Shown one piece after another: positions 9,222-19,019 of a stretch of DNA of 64,000 nt (within the stretch, counting starts at the first letter, position 1; each line of letters opens with the position of its first letter). This stretch comes from PALSA-911 sp963743035. GTDB taxonomy: Bacteria; Pseudomonadota; Alphaproteobacteria; Acetobacterales; Acetobacteraceae. Location of the stretch: contig CAVUOB010000018.1 in assembly GCA_963743035.1 (NCBI GenBank), forward strand, positions 62,001 through 126,000, in the 5' to 3' direction. Under the pieces are notes generated by a model. That model was not told where the DNA came from. It searched no databases and saw nothing but the letters and a program-made list of their open reading frames with translations. Position numbers and translations under genes: made by a program.

Positions 9222-9433
9222 CGGCCCGGGTGTCGTTCCAGCCGGAGCGGTAAGGGGGCTGGGATCGAGCAAGCTGGAGATGCGCAACTCGCCGCCTTGT
9301 CTGATCCCAGTCCTTGCTTCGTCCGTCCGGCCGGCTTGGGATTGACGCCGGACGGGCGCATGCAAGCACGATCAGCGATCCGACAGGCGCATCCGTCAGA
9401 CCGGGACTGCGTGTCCGGCAATAACAGTCAGCG

Positions 9434-11461
9434 TCAATCCTGCACCAGATCGCGGCTGCGCAGCAGGGCCGCAGTGCTCGGCGGGCGGCCGCGGAAGCCG
9501 ACATAGAGCTGCATCGGGTCCTGCGTGTCGCCGGCACTGAGCACCGCGCGCAGCCGCGCCGCGGTGGCGGCATCGAACGGGTCGGCCGCCTCCTCGAACG
9601 CCTCATAGCCATCGGCGTCCAGCACCTCCGCCCAGAGATAGGAGTAGTAGCCGGCGGCATAGCCGCCGCCGGAGAACAGATGCTGGAAATGCGCCGGGCG
9701 GTGGCGGATGCCGATCTCCGCGGGCATGCCGACGCGCTGCAGGAACGCCTGCTCGAAATGGTCGATCTCGATCGTGCCGGGTTCGGGGTGGCTGTGCAGC
9801 GCCATGTCGATCAGCGCGGCGGCGGCGTATTCCACGGTGGCGAAGCCCTGGTTGAACCCGCGCGCGGCCAGCAGCCGCGCGATCAGCGCCTCCGGGATCG
9901 GCTCCCCGGTTTCGTGGTGCAGCGCGTAGCGGCGCAGCGTGTCCGGCACCGACAGCCAGTGTTCGTAGATCTGCGACGGGAACTCGACGAAATCGCGGCG
10001 CACGGAGGTGCCGGACTGGGCGGGGTAGCGCACCTGGCTGAGCAGCCCGTGCAGCGCATGGCCGAATTCGTGGAACAGCGTCTCCGCATCGTCGAAGCTC
10101 AGCAGCGTCGGTTCGGATCGGGCGAAATTATTGTTGTTGACGACGATCGGGGAGACCGGCTCGTCGAGCCTGTGCTGGTCGCGATAGCTGCTCATCCACG
10201 CGCCGGACCGCTTGTCCGCGCGCGCATAGGGATCGGCGAGGAACACGCCGACATGTCCGTCCGCGTCCTGCACTTCGTAGGCTTCCACGTCCGGGTGGTA
10301 GGTCGGAATGTCCGGGCGCGGGGTGAAGCTCAGGCCGAACAGGCGGGTTGCGGTGTCGAAGGCGGCGCGCTGGATGTTGCCCAGCTCGAAATAGGGCTTC
10401 AGTTCCCCCTCGTCGATCGCGTAATCGGCGCGGCGCAGCTTCTCCGCGTAGTAGCGCCAGTCCCACGGGGCCAGATCGCCGTTGAAGCCTTCCGCCTGGG
10501 CCAACGCCAGCAGCCGGTCGCGCTCCGCCGCCGCCTTGCGCCTGGCCGGTTCCCATACTTCCGCCAGCAGCGCTTCGGCGGCCTCCGGCGTGCCGGCCAT
10601 GCTGTCCGCCAGCCGGAAGGCGGCGAAACTCGGATAGCCGAGCAGCCGGGCGCGCTCCGCGCGCAAGGCCAGGATTTCCGGGATCAGCTCCCGGTTGTCA
10701 TGCGGCCCGGGATTGGCGCCACGCGCAATCCATGCCTGGTAGGCGATCCGGCGCAGATCGCGCCGGGCGGAGAAGGTCAGGAACGGCTCGATCAGCGAGC
10801 GGGAGAGGGTGACGATGTGGCCGTCCATGCCCCGCTCGGCGGCCGCCTGGCGCGCGCCGGCGCGGACGAAATCCGGCAATCCTTCCAGATCCGCTTCGGC
10901 CAGCGGCAGATGCCACGATTTCTCGTCATGCAGCACGTTCTGGCCGAACCTCGTGTGCAGCACCGCGAGGCGTTCGGAGATCCCGGTCATGCGCGCCTTG
11001 TCCGCCGGCGCCAGCGCCGCCCCGCTGCGGATCAGGCCGAGATGCTGCCGCTCCAGCAGCCGAAGCTGGTCCTCGTCCAGCCCCAGCGACTCGCGCTGGC
11101 GGTGGAGCCGGTCGATGCGATCGAATAGCGCCGGATCCAGCGACACGCGCATGGCGTGCTGCGCCAGCCTGGGCGACATCTCGACCTCGATCGCCTGCAG
11201 TTCGTCGCTGCCCTGGCTGACGACGAGGTTGGAAAAGACTTGATGTACCTGCTCCAGTAGCCGGCCGCTGCGCTGCAGGGCCTCGATCGTATTGGCGAAG
11301 CCGGGCGGGGTCGGATCCGATGCGATGGCGGCGACCTCGTCCAGATGCACGCGCATGGCGTGCTCGAAGGCGGGGATGAAGTGCTCGGCGCGGATGCGGT
11401 CGAAGGGCGGCACGCCGAACGGCGTGGTCCAGGAAGCCAGGAGGGGATTGCTGTCGTTCAT
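9434..11461 (-). CDS. M3 family peptidase (peptidyl-dipeptidase Dcp / oligopeptidase A type)
   Basis: 675 residues, the normal size for the Dcp/PrlC group. The zinc motif HEFGH is at 464-468 in TLFHEFGHALHG, with the third-ligand region further downstream (FVEFPSQIYEHW). There is no signal peptide, so it is cytoplasmic and probably finishes degradation of short peptides. It starts at an ATG and is monocistronic in appearance, about 60 bp after the upstream GMC oxidoreductase stop on the same strand. Confidence 0.92.
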   Translation of the reverse strand: MNDSNPLLASWTTPFGVPPFDRIRAEHFIPAFEHAMRVHLDEVAAIASDPTPPGFANTIEALQRSGRLLEQVHQVFSNLVVSQGSDELQAIEVEMSPRLAQHAMRVSLDPALFDRIDRLHRQRESLGLDEDQLRLLERQHLGLIRSGAALAPADKARMTGISERLAVLHTRFGQNVLHDEKSWHLPLAEADLEGLPDFVRAGARQAAAERGMDGHIVTLSRSLIEPFLTFSARRDLRRIAYQAWIARGANPGPHDNRELIPEILALRAERARLLGYPSFAAFRLADSMAGTPEAAEALLAEVWEPARRKAAAERDRLLALAQAEGFNGDLAPWDWRYYAEKLRRADYAIDEGELKPYFELGNIQRAAFDTATRLFGLSFTPRPDIPTYHPDVEAYEVQDADGHVGVFLADPYARADKRSGAWMSSYRDQHRLDEPVSPIVVNNNNFARSEPTLLSFDDAETLFHEFGHALHGLLSQVRYPAQSGTSVRRDFVEFPSQIYEHWLSVPDTLRRYALHHETGEPIPEALIARLLAARGFNQGFATVEYAAAALIDMALHSHPEPGTIEIDHFEQAFLQRVGMPAEIGIRHRPAHFQHLFSGGGYAAGYYSYLWAEVLDADGYEAFEEAADPFDAATAARLRAVLSAGDTQDPMQLYVGFRGRPPSTAALLRSRDLVQD

Positions 11462-11523
11462 GGCGGCGAGTTGGTGCAGAACCGGCCGCCAGGGTCAAGC
11501 GGCCGGTTTGCCACCGGGCCTGG

Positions 11524-13146
11524 TTACGCCGCCTGGCGCATTTCCCCGCGCAGCATGTCGGCCAGTTTCTCGCCGATCATGATGGTGGCGGCATTGGTGT
11601 TGCCGGAGATCACCGCCGGCATCACCGACGCATCGGCGACGCGCAGCCCGGCCAGCCCGTGCACGCGCAGCTGCGGATCCACCACCGCCATCGGGTCGAT
11701 GCCCATCCTGCAGGTGCTGGTGGGATGGAACACCGTGCCGCCGGTGTTGCGGGCGTAGTCGAGCAGCTGTTCGTCGGTCTGCACGCCGGTGCCCGGCACG
11801 TATTCGCTGGTGATGAAGGGCTGCATGTGCCGCGACGCCAGAAACCCGCGTCCCATTTTCAACCCGTCGACGATGGTGCGCCGGTCGGTCTCGGTGGCCA
11901 GGTAGTTCGGGTGCATGGCCGGTGCGGCCAGCGGATCGGCGGATTTCAGCCGGATCTCGCCTCGGCTTTCCGGCCGCAGCTGGTAGACCAGCAGGGTGAA
12001 GCCGGACCAGGGATGCAGCCCGTCCTGCGGCCGGTCGGCGCTGAAGCTGGCGACGGAGAATTTCACGTCCGGCGTCGCCAGCTCCGGCCGGGTGCGGGCG
12101 AACAGCGCCACCTCCGCGGTGATCACGGTCAGTGCCCCGCGCCGGAACAGATAATATTGCAGGCCAGTCTTCAGCTTTTTCAGGTTGCTCTGCATCACGT
12201 CGTTGACGGTGATCGGGAAGCGGCATTTTAGCTTGATGGAGGCGGAGTAGTGGTCCTGCAGCGCCTGGCCTACGCCGGGCAGGTGATGCACCGGCGTGAT
12301 GCCGTGCGCGGCCAGATGCGCCTCCGGCCCGACGCCGGACAGCATCAGGATATGCGGCGAGCCGATGGTCCCGCCGCACAGGATGACCTCGCGGTGCGCC
12401 CGCACGGTCCGGCTGGTGCCGAGCTGGTTGAAGGCGACGCCGGTGGCGCGTTTGCCGTCGAAGATGACGCGTTCGGTGGTGGCGCCGGTGATGACCCGCA
12501 GATTGGGCCGCTTCATCGCCGGATGCAGATAGGCGACGGCGGTCGAGCAGCGCCGGCCGTTATGGGTTGTGGTCTGGTGATAGCCGACGCCTTCCTGGGT
12601 GGCGCCGTTGAAATCCTCGTTGACCTTGTGGCCGGCTTCGGTCGCGGCCTGGATGAAGGCCTCGCAGATCGGCCCTTTTTCGGTGACGTCGGAGACCCAG
12701 AGCGGGCCGTCCGTGCCGTGCCATTCGTCCTTGAAATGGGTCTGCCGCTCGGCGCGACGGAAATACGGCAGCACGTCGTCATACGACCAGCCGGTATTGC
12801 CGAGCTGGCGCCAGAGGTCGAAATCCTCCGCCTGGCCACGGATATAGACCATGCCGTTGATCGAGGAGGAGCCGCCCAGCACCTTGCCCCGCGGCCAGAA
12901 GATCCGGCGGCCGCCGGCCCCGGCATCGGGCTCCGTCTCGAAGCACCAGTTCACCGAGGGATCGGCGAAGGTCTTGCCGAAGCCGAGCGGGATATGGATC
13001 CAACGATTGGTGTCGGCGCCGCCGGCTTCCAGCAGGATCACGCGGACCGAGGGATCCTCGGTAAGCCGCGCGGCGATGACGCAGCCGGCCGATCCGGCGC
13101 CCACCACGACATAATCGGCTTCGAGCCCATCCGGCGATGCGGCCAT
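11524..13146 (-). CDS. GMC family oxidoreductase (choline dehydrogenase-like)
   Basis: 540 residues. The FAD dinucleotide-binding motif VVGAGSAGCVIAARL lies at about 14-28; the first GMC signature (GKVLGGSSSINGMVYIRG) and the second (GGTIGSPHILMLSGVGP) are both present. The C-terminal active-site region has FHPTSTCRMG and NTNAATIMIGEK. The protein fits flavin-dependent alcohol dehydrogenases annotated as choline dehydrogenase, but in this family the name rarely fixes the substrate. No betaine genes are adjacent. A more distant GMC protein at 57393 belongs to the Fe-S sorbitol dehydrogenase branch. Confidence 0.9.
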   Translation of the reverse strand: MAASPDGLEADYVVVGAGSAGCVIAARLTEDPSVRVILLEAGGADTNRWIHIPLGFGKTFADPSVNWCFETEPDAGAGGRRIFWPRGKVLGGSSSINGMVYIRGQAEDFDLWRQLGNTGWSYDDVLPYFRRAERQTHFKDEWHGTDGPLWVSDVTEKGPICEAFIQAATEAGHKVNEDFNGATQEGVGYHQTTTHNGRRCSTAVAYLHPAMKRPNLRVITGATTERVIFDGKRATGVAFNQLGTSRTVRAHREVILCGGTIGSPHILMLSGVGPEAHLAAHGITPVHHLPGVGQALQDHYSASIKLKCRFPITVNDVMQSNLKKLKTGLQYYLFRRGALTVITAEVALFARTRPELATPDVKFSVASFSADRPQDGLHPWSGFTLLVYQLRPESRGEIRLKSADPLAAPAMHPNYLATETDRRTIVDGLKMGRGFLASRHMQPFITSEYVPGTGVQTDEQLLDYARNTGGTVFHPTSTCRMGIDPMAVVDPQLRVHGLAGLRVADASVMPAVISGNTNAATIMIGEKLADMLRGEMRQAA

Positions 13147-13270
13147 GGCTTCCCCCCTCGGGTTCTATTTTATCGGGCGTTCTTCTTGGCGATCGAATTC
13201 CGCCACGCGAGGGAGCCGGTGGCAACCCCGGGCGGCATGCGCGGGGGCACGGTGGGATTGGACAGCCGTG

Positions 13271-14143
13271 TCAGCTGGCCATCAGCACGCTGTGGCGCGC
13301 CACGGTGGCGAGCAGCATCTGCTGGCGCAGCCTGGAAACATCACGGCCAGGCACATGGCGGGCCGCGATCGGGGCCCAGAGCCGAAGATCGAGTTGCGAC
13401 CGGGCATCGAGCAGATCCAGCGCTTCCGGCGTGAGCTCGCGATGTAGCGGGGTGCGAAACTCCTCCGGAATCTGGCTGGTCTCGTTATGCTGGTCATGGC
13501 TGAACGGCCAGCCGAGCCAGCGCTGCAGCCGATGGCCGAGGGCGCGGTTTTCCACGACATCGACAAAGTCGAACTCCATCAGGTGCATCATGGCCTGCTG
13601 GACCAGCCGGTCCGCGTGGCTCGGATCGATGAACTGAGCCTCGGGAATCAGCGGATGCGGCCACAACAATGCCCGCAACATCAGGTTGTCGGTCTGGCAG
13701 GCCAGCGTTGGCTCACTGAGGAAGGTCGCAAGCGGCGCGCGCGCCTGTCGCACCCACTGCGCCCAGTCGCCCCAGGGCGCCAGCATCGCCTCCGTGTACT
13801 GGCGCCAGTACAACCAGTGCGACAGCAGCCGCGCCACGGGTTCGCGCAGGATGGTGAGATATCGCGCCAGCGGGTAGGCCGCTCTCAGGGTGGAAAAGGC
13901 GAGGTGCCCCGCGACCAGATCGGCGTGTTTCGGCAGCGAGGCCGGCGACGCATGGATCTGGCGGCGAATGCTGTCATCGAGGGTATCGAAGTTCCGAAAG
14001 GAACCGAACAGGGAATGATCGAAGCCACCGATCTCAACCTCCGGTGTCAGCGCCGCCTGCAAACCGGCGGTGATGGCGGTGCCGGAAGTTTTGGGGATAT
14101 GCATGAAGGCGACAGGCCGTGACTCCTCGACCGAGCAAGGCAC
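13271..14143 (-). CDS. Sulfotransferase family protein
   Basis: About 290 residues from a GTG at 14143; the frame stays open to an ATG at 14350, but that extension looks unlike coding sequence. Near the N-terminus AFMHIPKTSGTAIT is the PAPS 5'-phosphosulfate loop of the family 2 (heparan/chondroitin-type) sulfotransferase fold. TILREPVARLLSHW further on is the 3'-phosphate-binding block. In bacteria such enzymes sulfate polysaccharides, lipids or exported glycans. It stands alone with no glycan biosynthesis genes nearby, so the acceptor is unknown. The start is uncertain because no clear ribosome site is seen for GTG 14143 or for ATG 14104. Confidence 0.75.
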   Translation of the reverse strand: MPCSVEESRPVAFMHIPKTSGTAITAGLQAALTPEVEIGGFDHSLFGSFRNFDTLDDSIRRQIHASPASLPKHADLVAGHLAFSTLRAAYPLARYLTILREPVARLLSHWLYWRQYTEAMLAPWGDWAQWVRQARAPLATFLSEPTLACQTDNLMLRALLWPHPLIPEAQFIDPSHADRLVQQAMMHLMEFDFVDVVENRALGHRLQRWLGWPFSHDQHNETSQIPEEFRTPLHRELTPEALDLLDARSQLDLRLWAPIAARHVPGRDVSRLRQQMLLATVARHSVLMAS

Positions 14144-14295
14144 GTCCAGCCTGGCTGACAGAGAGCCGATAGGGGGTGTTCCTGAAGCCGAGTTCCAGTG
14201 CAAGAACCTCACGAATGAGCTCCATTCGAATGCGATATTCCCCCTTCGGACAGCGTTGCCGATGCGAGTAACGCGAAGATGTCTGCGACTGCCCG

Positions 14296-14590
14296 TTGCA
14301 GCGTTCTCGGTCGTGCATGGAGAAGGTGGCATCCGCGGCCGGCTTATCATCAGTTTCCGCCGCGCTGGTGCAGGCTGCGCTGCACGGGCTCGGCCTTGTC
14401 TACAGGATCAACGGCCACACGGAGCGCTTCCTCGAGGAGGGCCGCCCGGTGCGCGTTCTGGCCGATTGGAGCCCGAGGCTGCCGGGCCTGGTGCCGTATT
14501 GCCCGGACCGCCGCCGGACGCCCGCGAAACCGCGGGTGTTCATCGATTTCCTTCGCAACGGATCTGCCGGCGCGACCCCCGCGACCGAAG
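14296..14590 (+). pseudogene. C-terminal remnant of a LysR-type regulator
   Basis: The frame around 14320-14560 reads ALVQAALHGLGLVYR, then EEGRPVRVLADWSPRLPGL, then RTPAKPRVFIDFLR. This is the standard end of the LysR substrate-binding domain, where relatives read GLGLAYLPE, GRLVRVLEDWSP and ALRAFIDFLR. No helix-turn-helix or first half of the sensor domain precedes it. Upstream the frame runs into the sulfotransferase gene on the other strand. It is therefore a 5'-truncated relic of about 80 codons; boundaries are approximate. Confidence 0.75.
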
Positions 14591-14620
14591 GCGCGGTCGC
14601 GGGGGTGGACCGGCCGCCGG

Positions 14621-16051
14621 CTACGCGGCCTGGTAGCCGATCACCGCCTTGATCTCGGTGAAATCGTCGAGCGCCCATTTGCCGTATTCACGGCCATTGC
14701 CGGACTGCTTGTAGCCGCCGAACGGTGCGGCCGTGTCGCCGGCGGGATAGTTCACATGGACATTGCCGGCGCGCATCTCGGATGCCACCCGGCGCGCATG
14801 CGCCAGGTCGGATGACTGCACATAGGCCGCCAGACCGTAGACCGTGTCGTTGGCCAGGCGGATCGCTTCCGCTTCGTCCCTGTACGGCAGGATCGACAGA
14901 ACCGGACCGAAGATCTCCTCGCGCGCGATCGTCATGTCGTTGCGCACGCCGGCGAACACGGTGGGGCGGACGAAATAGCCGCGATTGAGGTGCTCCGGCC
15001 GGCCGGGGCCGCCGGTCACCAGTTCCGCGCCTTCGTCGATGCCGGCCTGAATCAGGCGCTGGATCTTGTTGAACTGGACTTCGCTGACCACCGGCCCCAA
15101 TTGCGACCGTTCGTCGTTCACATCGCCGACCACGACGCGTTCGGCCGCCGCCCTGGCGATGGCCTTCACTTCCTCATGCCGGTCCAGCGGCACGAACATT
15201 CGGGTCGGTGCGTTGCAGGACTGGCCGCTGTTGCCCATCATGCCGATCACGCCCTTGGTCACCGCGGTCTGGAAGTCCACATCCGGCAGCAGGATGTTGG
15301 CCGATTTGCCGCCAAGCTCCTGGGACACGCGCTTCACCGTCGTCGCCGCTGCCTGCGCAACCAGGATGCCGGCCCGGGTCGAGCCGGTGAACGACATCAT
15401 GTCGATATCGGGATGCGACGACATTGCCGCACCCACCACGGCACCCTCGCCCTGCACCATGTTGTAGACGCCCTGCGGCACGCCGGCGGCATGCATCACC
15501 TCCGACCAGATGATGGCGTTCAGCGGAGCGACCTCGGACGGCTTCAGCACCATCGTGCAGCCGGCGGCGATCCCCGGCGCGACCTTGCAGACGATCTGGT
15601 TGATCGGCCAGTTCCAGGGCGTAATCAGCCCGACCACGCCGATCGGCTCGCGCGCGATCAGCGTCGTGCCCTGAACCTCCTCGAACTGGTAATTTTCCAG
15701 CACCTCGATCATCCGCATGAGATGTCCGGTGCCGGTCGCGGATTGCCGCTCCAGGGCGAATTTCAGCGGGGCGCCCATTTCCTGCGACAGCGCCGCGGCG
15801 ATGTCCTGGCGACGCTTGTTGTATTCCGACAGGATCGCGCGCAGCAGATCCAGCCGCTCCTTGCGGGAGGTGCGGGCGAAAGCGGGGAATGCCGCCTTCG
15901 CGGCGGCGACGGCGCGGTCAACATCCCTCGGGCCGCCGACGGCGATCTGCGTGAACGCCTCCTCGGTGGAGGGATTGATCACATCGAGCAGGACAGGTTC
16001 CAACGGATCCACCCAGGATCCGTTCACATAGTGCTGCTTTTCATGCTGCAT
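14621..16051 (-). CDS. NAD(P)-dependent aldehyde dehydrogenase family protein
   Basis: 476 residues from ATG 16051, chosen because AAGGGAG lies 8 bp upstream; the frame is open to 16138. ALDH hallmarks are present: the oxyanion asparagine in PWNWP (N147), general base E245 in SQELGGKS, catalytic C279 in GNSGQSCNAPT and EEIFGPV near 385. It oxidises an aldehyde to an acid; substrate specificity cannot be derived. It is not obviously in an operon: the LysR remnant abuts its 3' end and the upstream gene is over 200 bp away. Confidence 0.92.
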   Translation of the reverse strand: MQHEKQHYVNGSWVDPLEPVLLDVINPSTEEAFTQIAVGGPRDVDRAVAAAKAAFPAFARTSRKERLDLLRAILSEYNKRRQDIAAALSQEMGAPLKFALERQSATGTGHLMRMIEVLENYQFEEVQGTTLIAREPIGVVGLITPWNWPINQIVCKVAPGIAAGCTMVLKPSEVAPLNAIIWSEVMHAAGVPQGVYNMVQGEGAVVGAAMSSHPDIDMMSFTGSTRAGILVAQAAATTVKRVSQELGGKSANILLPDVDFQTAVTKGVIGMMGNSGQSCNAPTRMFVPLDRHEEVKAIARAAAERVVVGDVNDERSQLGPVVSEVQFNKIQRLIQAGIDEGAELVTGGPGRPEHLNRGYFVRPTVFAGVRNDMTIAREEIFGPVLSILPYRDEAEAIRLANDTVYGLAAYVQSSDLAHARRVASEMRAGNVHVNYPAGDTAAPFGGYKQSGNGREYGKWALDDFTEIKAVIGYQAA

Positions 16052-16290
16052 ATCGAATTCTCCCTTATGATCGTTGGGCCCTTGCCTGTTCGGCCCGTCA
16101 TCGTGCGGCCTGGTCAGAAGCGTGGCGTCAGCGTCCAACGCCAGGCTGCGTGGCCGGGTTTGCCCGCGATCTCCCGCATCGTCTGCGCCAGCACGCTATA
16201 TACAATCGAATATGACGCCTGGATAGTTGCCCGCCGCATGAGCCTCCCGGTCCGGCTGGCGGAGCGGGGCGGGGAGGGAAGCCGCGCCGT

Positions 16291-16662
16291 TCAGTGCAGC
16301 TTCCGGGCGAGGGGCCGGCAAGCACCTCCATGGGTCGCGATCGTCGCCATCGCCTCGAACTGCCATGGCTTGGTGGTGAAGGAGATTGCCAGGCCCTCCG
16401 GTGTGCGCAGCGTCAGCAAGAAGTCCTGGCCGTTCTCCGCGCGGGTCATGTTCCAGCTATCCAGCGGGTGGACGGCGCCGCTGTCGATCTGCCGCGGCAT
16501 GGCCGTCAGGATCGCGTTCGCGCAGTTGGCCGGCAGGGACAGGGAAATGCTCTGCCCCGCCTGATCACGCAGCGTCAGCAGCAGCCGCTTGCAGTCCGGC
16601 GACAGCTGCACCCGGACCAGCTCGGTCGCCTCAATCCTCACGCGCTCGGTCAACTTCGTCAT
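16291..16662 (-). CDS. Hypothetical protein downstream of a molybdenum hydroxylase gene
   Basis: 123 residues from ATG 16662 (MTKLTERVRIEATEL). It is a soluble mixed alpha/beta protein with no motif I recognise and no signal or membrane segment. The start is only about 20 bp after the stop of the molybdopterin-binding subunit at 16683, and its coding character is strong, so co-transcription with that gene is likely. A longer frame reaches 16818 but overlaps the upstream gene and is probably not used. Confidence 0.6.
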   Translation of the reverse strand: MTKLTERVRIEATELVRVQLSPDCKRLLLTLRDQAGQSISLSLPANCANAILTAMPRQIDSGAVHPLDSWNMTRAENGQDFLLTLRTPEGLAISFTTKPWQFEAMATIATHGGACRPLARKLH

Positions 16663-16682
16663 CCCCGGCCCTGAACGCCGCA

Positions 16683-18827
16683 TCAAGCGGCCGCGCGCGC
16701 GGCCTGTATCGCATCCCAGATCCGTTGCGGCGTCGCCGGCATGTCGATATGGCGTATGCCGAATTCCCCCAGGGCATCCACCACGGCATTCATCACCGCC
16801 GGCAACGATCCCGCGCATCCGGCCTCACCACAGCCTTTGACGCCGAGCGAATTGCTGCGCGCGGGCACCGGGTGACTTTCGAACCCCAATCCCGGGATAT
16901 CCGAGGCGCGCGGCAAGGCGTAGTCCATGTAGGAACCGGTCATCAACTGTCCGTCCTCGTCATAGGCCATCATTTCGGTCAGCGCCTGGCCGATGCCCTG
17001 GACGATGCCGCCATGCGCCTGTCCCTCCACCAGCATCGGGTTCACCAGCACGCCGAAATCATTCACCGTCGCGTAGCTCACGACCGTCACGACCCCCGTC
17101 TCCGGATCGAGTTCGATTTCGGCCACATGGCAGCCATTGGGGAAAGCCGATGGCACCCCCTTGGTGATGTGGCTGACATTCAGCGTCATCGGCACGTCGT
17201 CGGGCAATTTTTCGATCTGGCGAAGCCTCTCGGCCAGCGCCATGATGCCGATGCCGCTGTCGGTTCCGGCGATGCTGAAACGTCCATGGCTGAATTCGAT
17301 GTCGGCCACCGCCGCTTCCAGGAAATGCGCGGCGATCTGCCTGCCGCGCTCGATGACGATCCCGCTCGCCTCGACGATGGCAGCCCCGCTCTGCATGATC
17401 GAGCGCGAGCCGCCGGTGCCGCCGCCCGCCGCCAGCTGATCGGAATCGCCCTGCAGCAGATTGATCCGCTCGGACGGAACCCCGAGCCGGTCGCACAGGA
17501 CCCGGGCGAAGGGCGAGGCGTGACCCTGGCCGTAATCCAGCGTCCCCGTGATGATCGTGACAGATCCGTCGGGCTCGAAGCGGATGCCGCCCATCTCATT
17601 GCCGGCGTCCGCCGTGACCTCAAGGTACTGACCGATGCCCCGGCCGCGTATCAGGCCACGGGAGCGGCTGTCGGCCTGGCGTGCCGGATAGCCGTTCCAG
17701 TCCGCTTCCTGCAGCGCCTTCTCCAGCACGGTTGGAAAATCGCCGCTGTCGTAAACCATTCCGGATGGCGCCTGATAGGGCATCTGCCCGGGGCGGATGT
17801 GGTTGCGCCGGCGCAGCTCCAAGGCGTCGATGCCGATCTCGCGCGCCGCGGTCTCGACCAGGCGCTCCATGTAGTAGTTGCCCTCCGGCCGCCCCGCGCC
17901 GCGATAGGCTCCGACCGGCGTGGTGTTGGTGAACATGCATCTGGACGACACCTCGATCAGCGGCGTGGCATAGACGCCGATGATGTTCTTCACGGTGTTC
18001 AGCGTTGGTGGAATGGTTGTCGCGTTGCTCAGCCAGGCGCCCAGGTTGCCGTAGCCGCTCACCCGCAGCGCCAGAAACCGGCCATCCGAAGCCAGTGCAA
18101 GCTCGGCGGTCATTTCGTGATCGCGCCCATGGCTGTCGGACAGAAAGCTTTCCGATCGCTCATCCGTCCATTTCACCGCATGTCCCAGAATGCGCGCGGC
18201 GTGCAGCAGGCAGATATATTCCGGGTAGGCGGAAGCCTTCATGCCGAACGAACCACCGACATTTCCGGTCAGGATGTGCAGCTTCTCCACCGGCACGCCC
18301 ATAACGCCGCTGAGCAGATTGCGCTGGCCGAATACGCCCTGACAGCCCAGGCGCAGGATCAGCCGGTCGCTGCCGGCGTCGTATTCGCCGATCGCGGAAC
18401 GCGGCTCCATCGGGCAGACGACGATGCGGTTGTTGCGGATGGACAATGCGGTGACATGCGCGGCGGCGGCGAAGGCGGTCGCTACTTTCTCGCTGTCTCC
18501 GTAATGAAAATCCAGGCAGAGATTCCCCGGAGCCTCGGCGTGCAGCAACGGCGCATCCGGCGCCGCAGCGGCGCTGGCGGTCGTGACGGCGGGCAGCGGA
18601 TCGATATCGGCGAACACGGCCTCCGCGGCGTCCAGATCGATCGAGCGCAGTTCGCCATGCGCCATCCGGCTGCGCACCATCACGCCATAGAGCTGACCGG
18701 GGCGGTTCAGGTCGTCGGTATAGCGGCCTTCCCCGCGCAACAGGGCGGGATCTTCCTTGCGCGATACCGGCTGGCCAATGGCGAATTTCCCGCCGGTCAG
18801 CAGGGAAGGCTCGAATGGCGCATTCAT
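16683..18827 (-). CDS. Xanthine dehydrogenase family molybdopterin-binding subunit with internal deletion
   Basis: 714 residues. Form II CoxL-like molybdenum hydroxylase large subunit: AYRGAGR (307-313) is the form II active-site loop, and the catalytic glutamate is E668 in GVKGCGEAGC. Compared with the second copy at 25260-27575 (771 residues), about 70 residues of the N-terminal hammerhead domain are missing. The text jumps from SIDLDAAEA directly to VFADIDPLPAV, where the other copy has a stretch ending in RDAAEAIGVDYDIL. The shared DAAEA at the junction suggests an in-frame recombination deletion. The Fe-S and FAD subunits that normally pair with this protein are not adjacent. Whether it still folds is doubtful; a small unknown gene follows. 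Confidence 0.85.
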   Translation of the reverse strand: MNAPFEPSLLTGGKFAIGQPVSRKEDPALLRGEGRYTDDLNRPGQLYGVMVRSRMAHGELRSIDLDAAEAVFADIDPLPAVTTASAAAAPDAPLLHAEAPGNLCLDFHYGDSEKVATAFAAAAHVTALSIRNNRIVVCPMEPRSAIGEYDAGSDRLILRLGCQGVFGQRNLLSGVMGVPVEKLHILTGNVGGSFGMKASAYPEYICLLHAARILGHAVKWTDERSESFLSDSHGRDHEMTAELALASDGRFLALRVSGYGNLGAWLSNATTIPPTLNTVKNIIGVYATPLIEVSSRCMFTNTTPVGAYRGAGRPEGNYYMERLVETAAREIGIDALELRRRNHIRPGQMPYQAPSGMVYDSGDFPTVLEKALQEADWNGYPARQADSRSRGLIRGRGIGQYLEVTADAGNEMGGIRFEPDGSVTIITGTLDYGQGHASPFARVLCDRLGVPSERINLLQGDSDQLAAGGGTGGSRSIMQSGAAIVEASGIVIERGRQIAAHFLEAAVADIEFSHGRFSIAGTDSGIGIMALAERLRQIEKLPDDVPMTLNVSHITKGVPSAFPNGCHVAEIELDPETGVVTVVSYATVNDFGVLVNPMLVEGQAHGGIVQGIGQALTEMMAYDEDGQLMTGSYMDYALPRASDIPGLGFESHPVPARSNSLGVKGCGEAGCAGSLPAVMNAVVDALGEFGIRHIDMPATPQRIWDAIQAARAAA

Positions 18828-19019
18828 GAGGCGGGAGCTTTCATGGCGATGGTGCGAGCATCAGGTGCGCAATATCCAACAGGATATAACGAAGGAGCGC
18901 AACCGGTCACGGTCCCGGTTCAGCTTCCGGGCCCCATGATCGACGCGGACCTGACCGGTGCAGCCCCGGGCGCCAGCCGGGGGCGAAGGATGGCGTCCGG
19001 CGCGATGGCCGGGGTCTGA

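Noticed and set aside
9222..9433. Terminator between copA and the M3 peptidase
   Set aside because: I could not find a stem of convincing length with a U-run in this 212-bp convergent gap.
16386..19019. An 877-codon plus-strand frame
   Set aside because: Antisense to the molybdenum hydroxylase, which has its catalytic residues in place.
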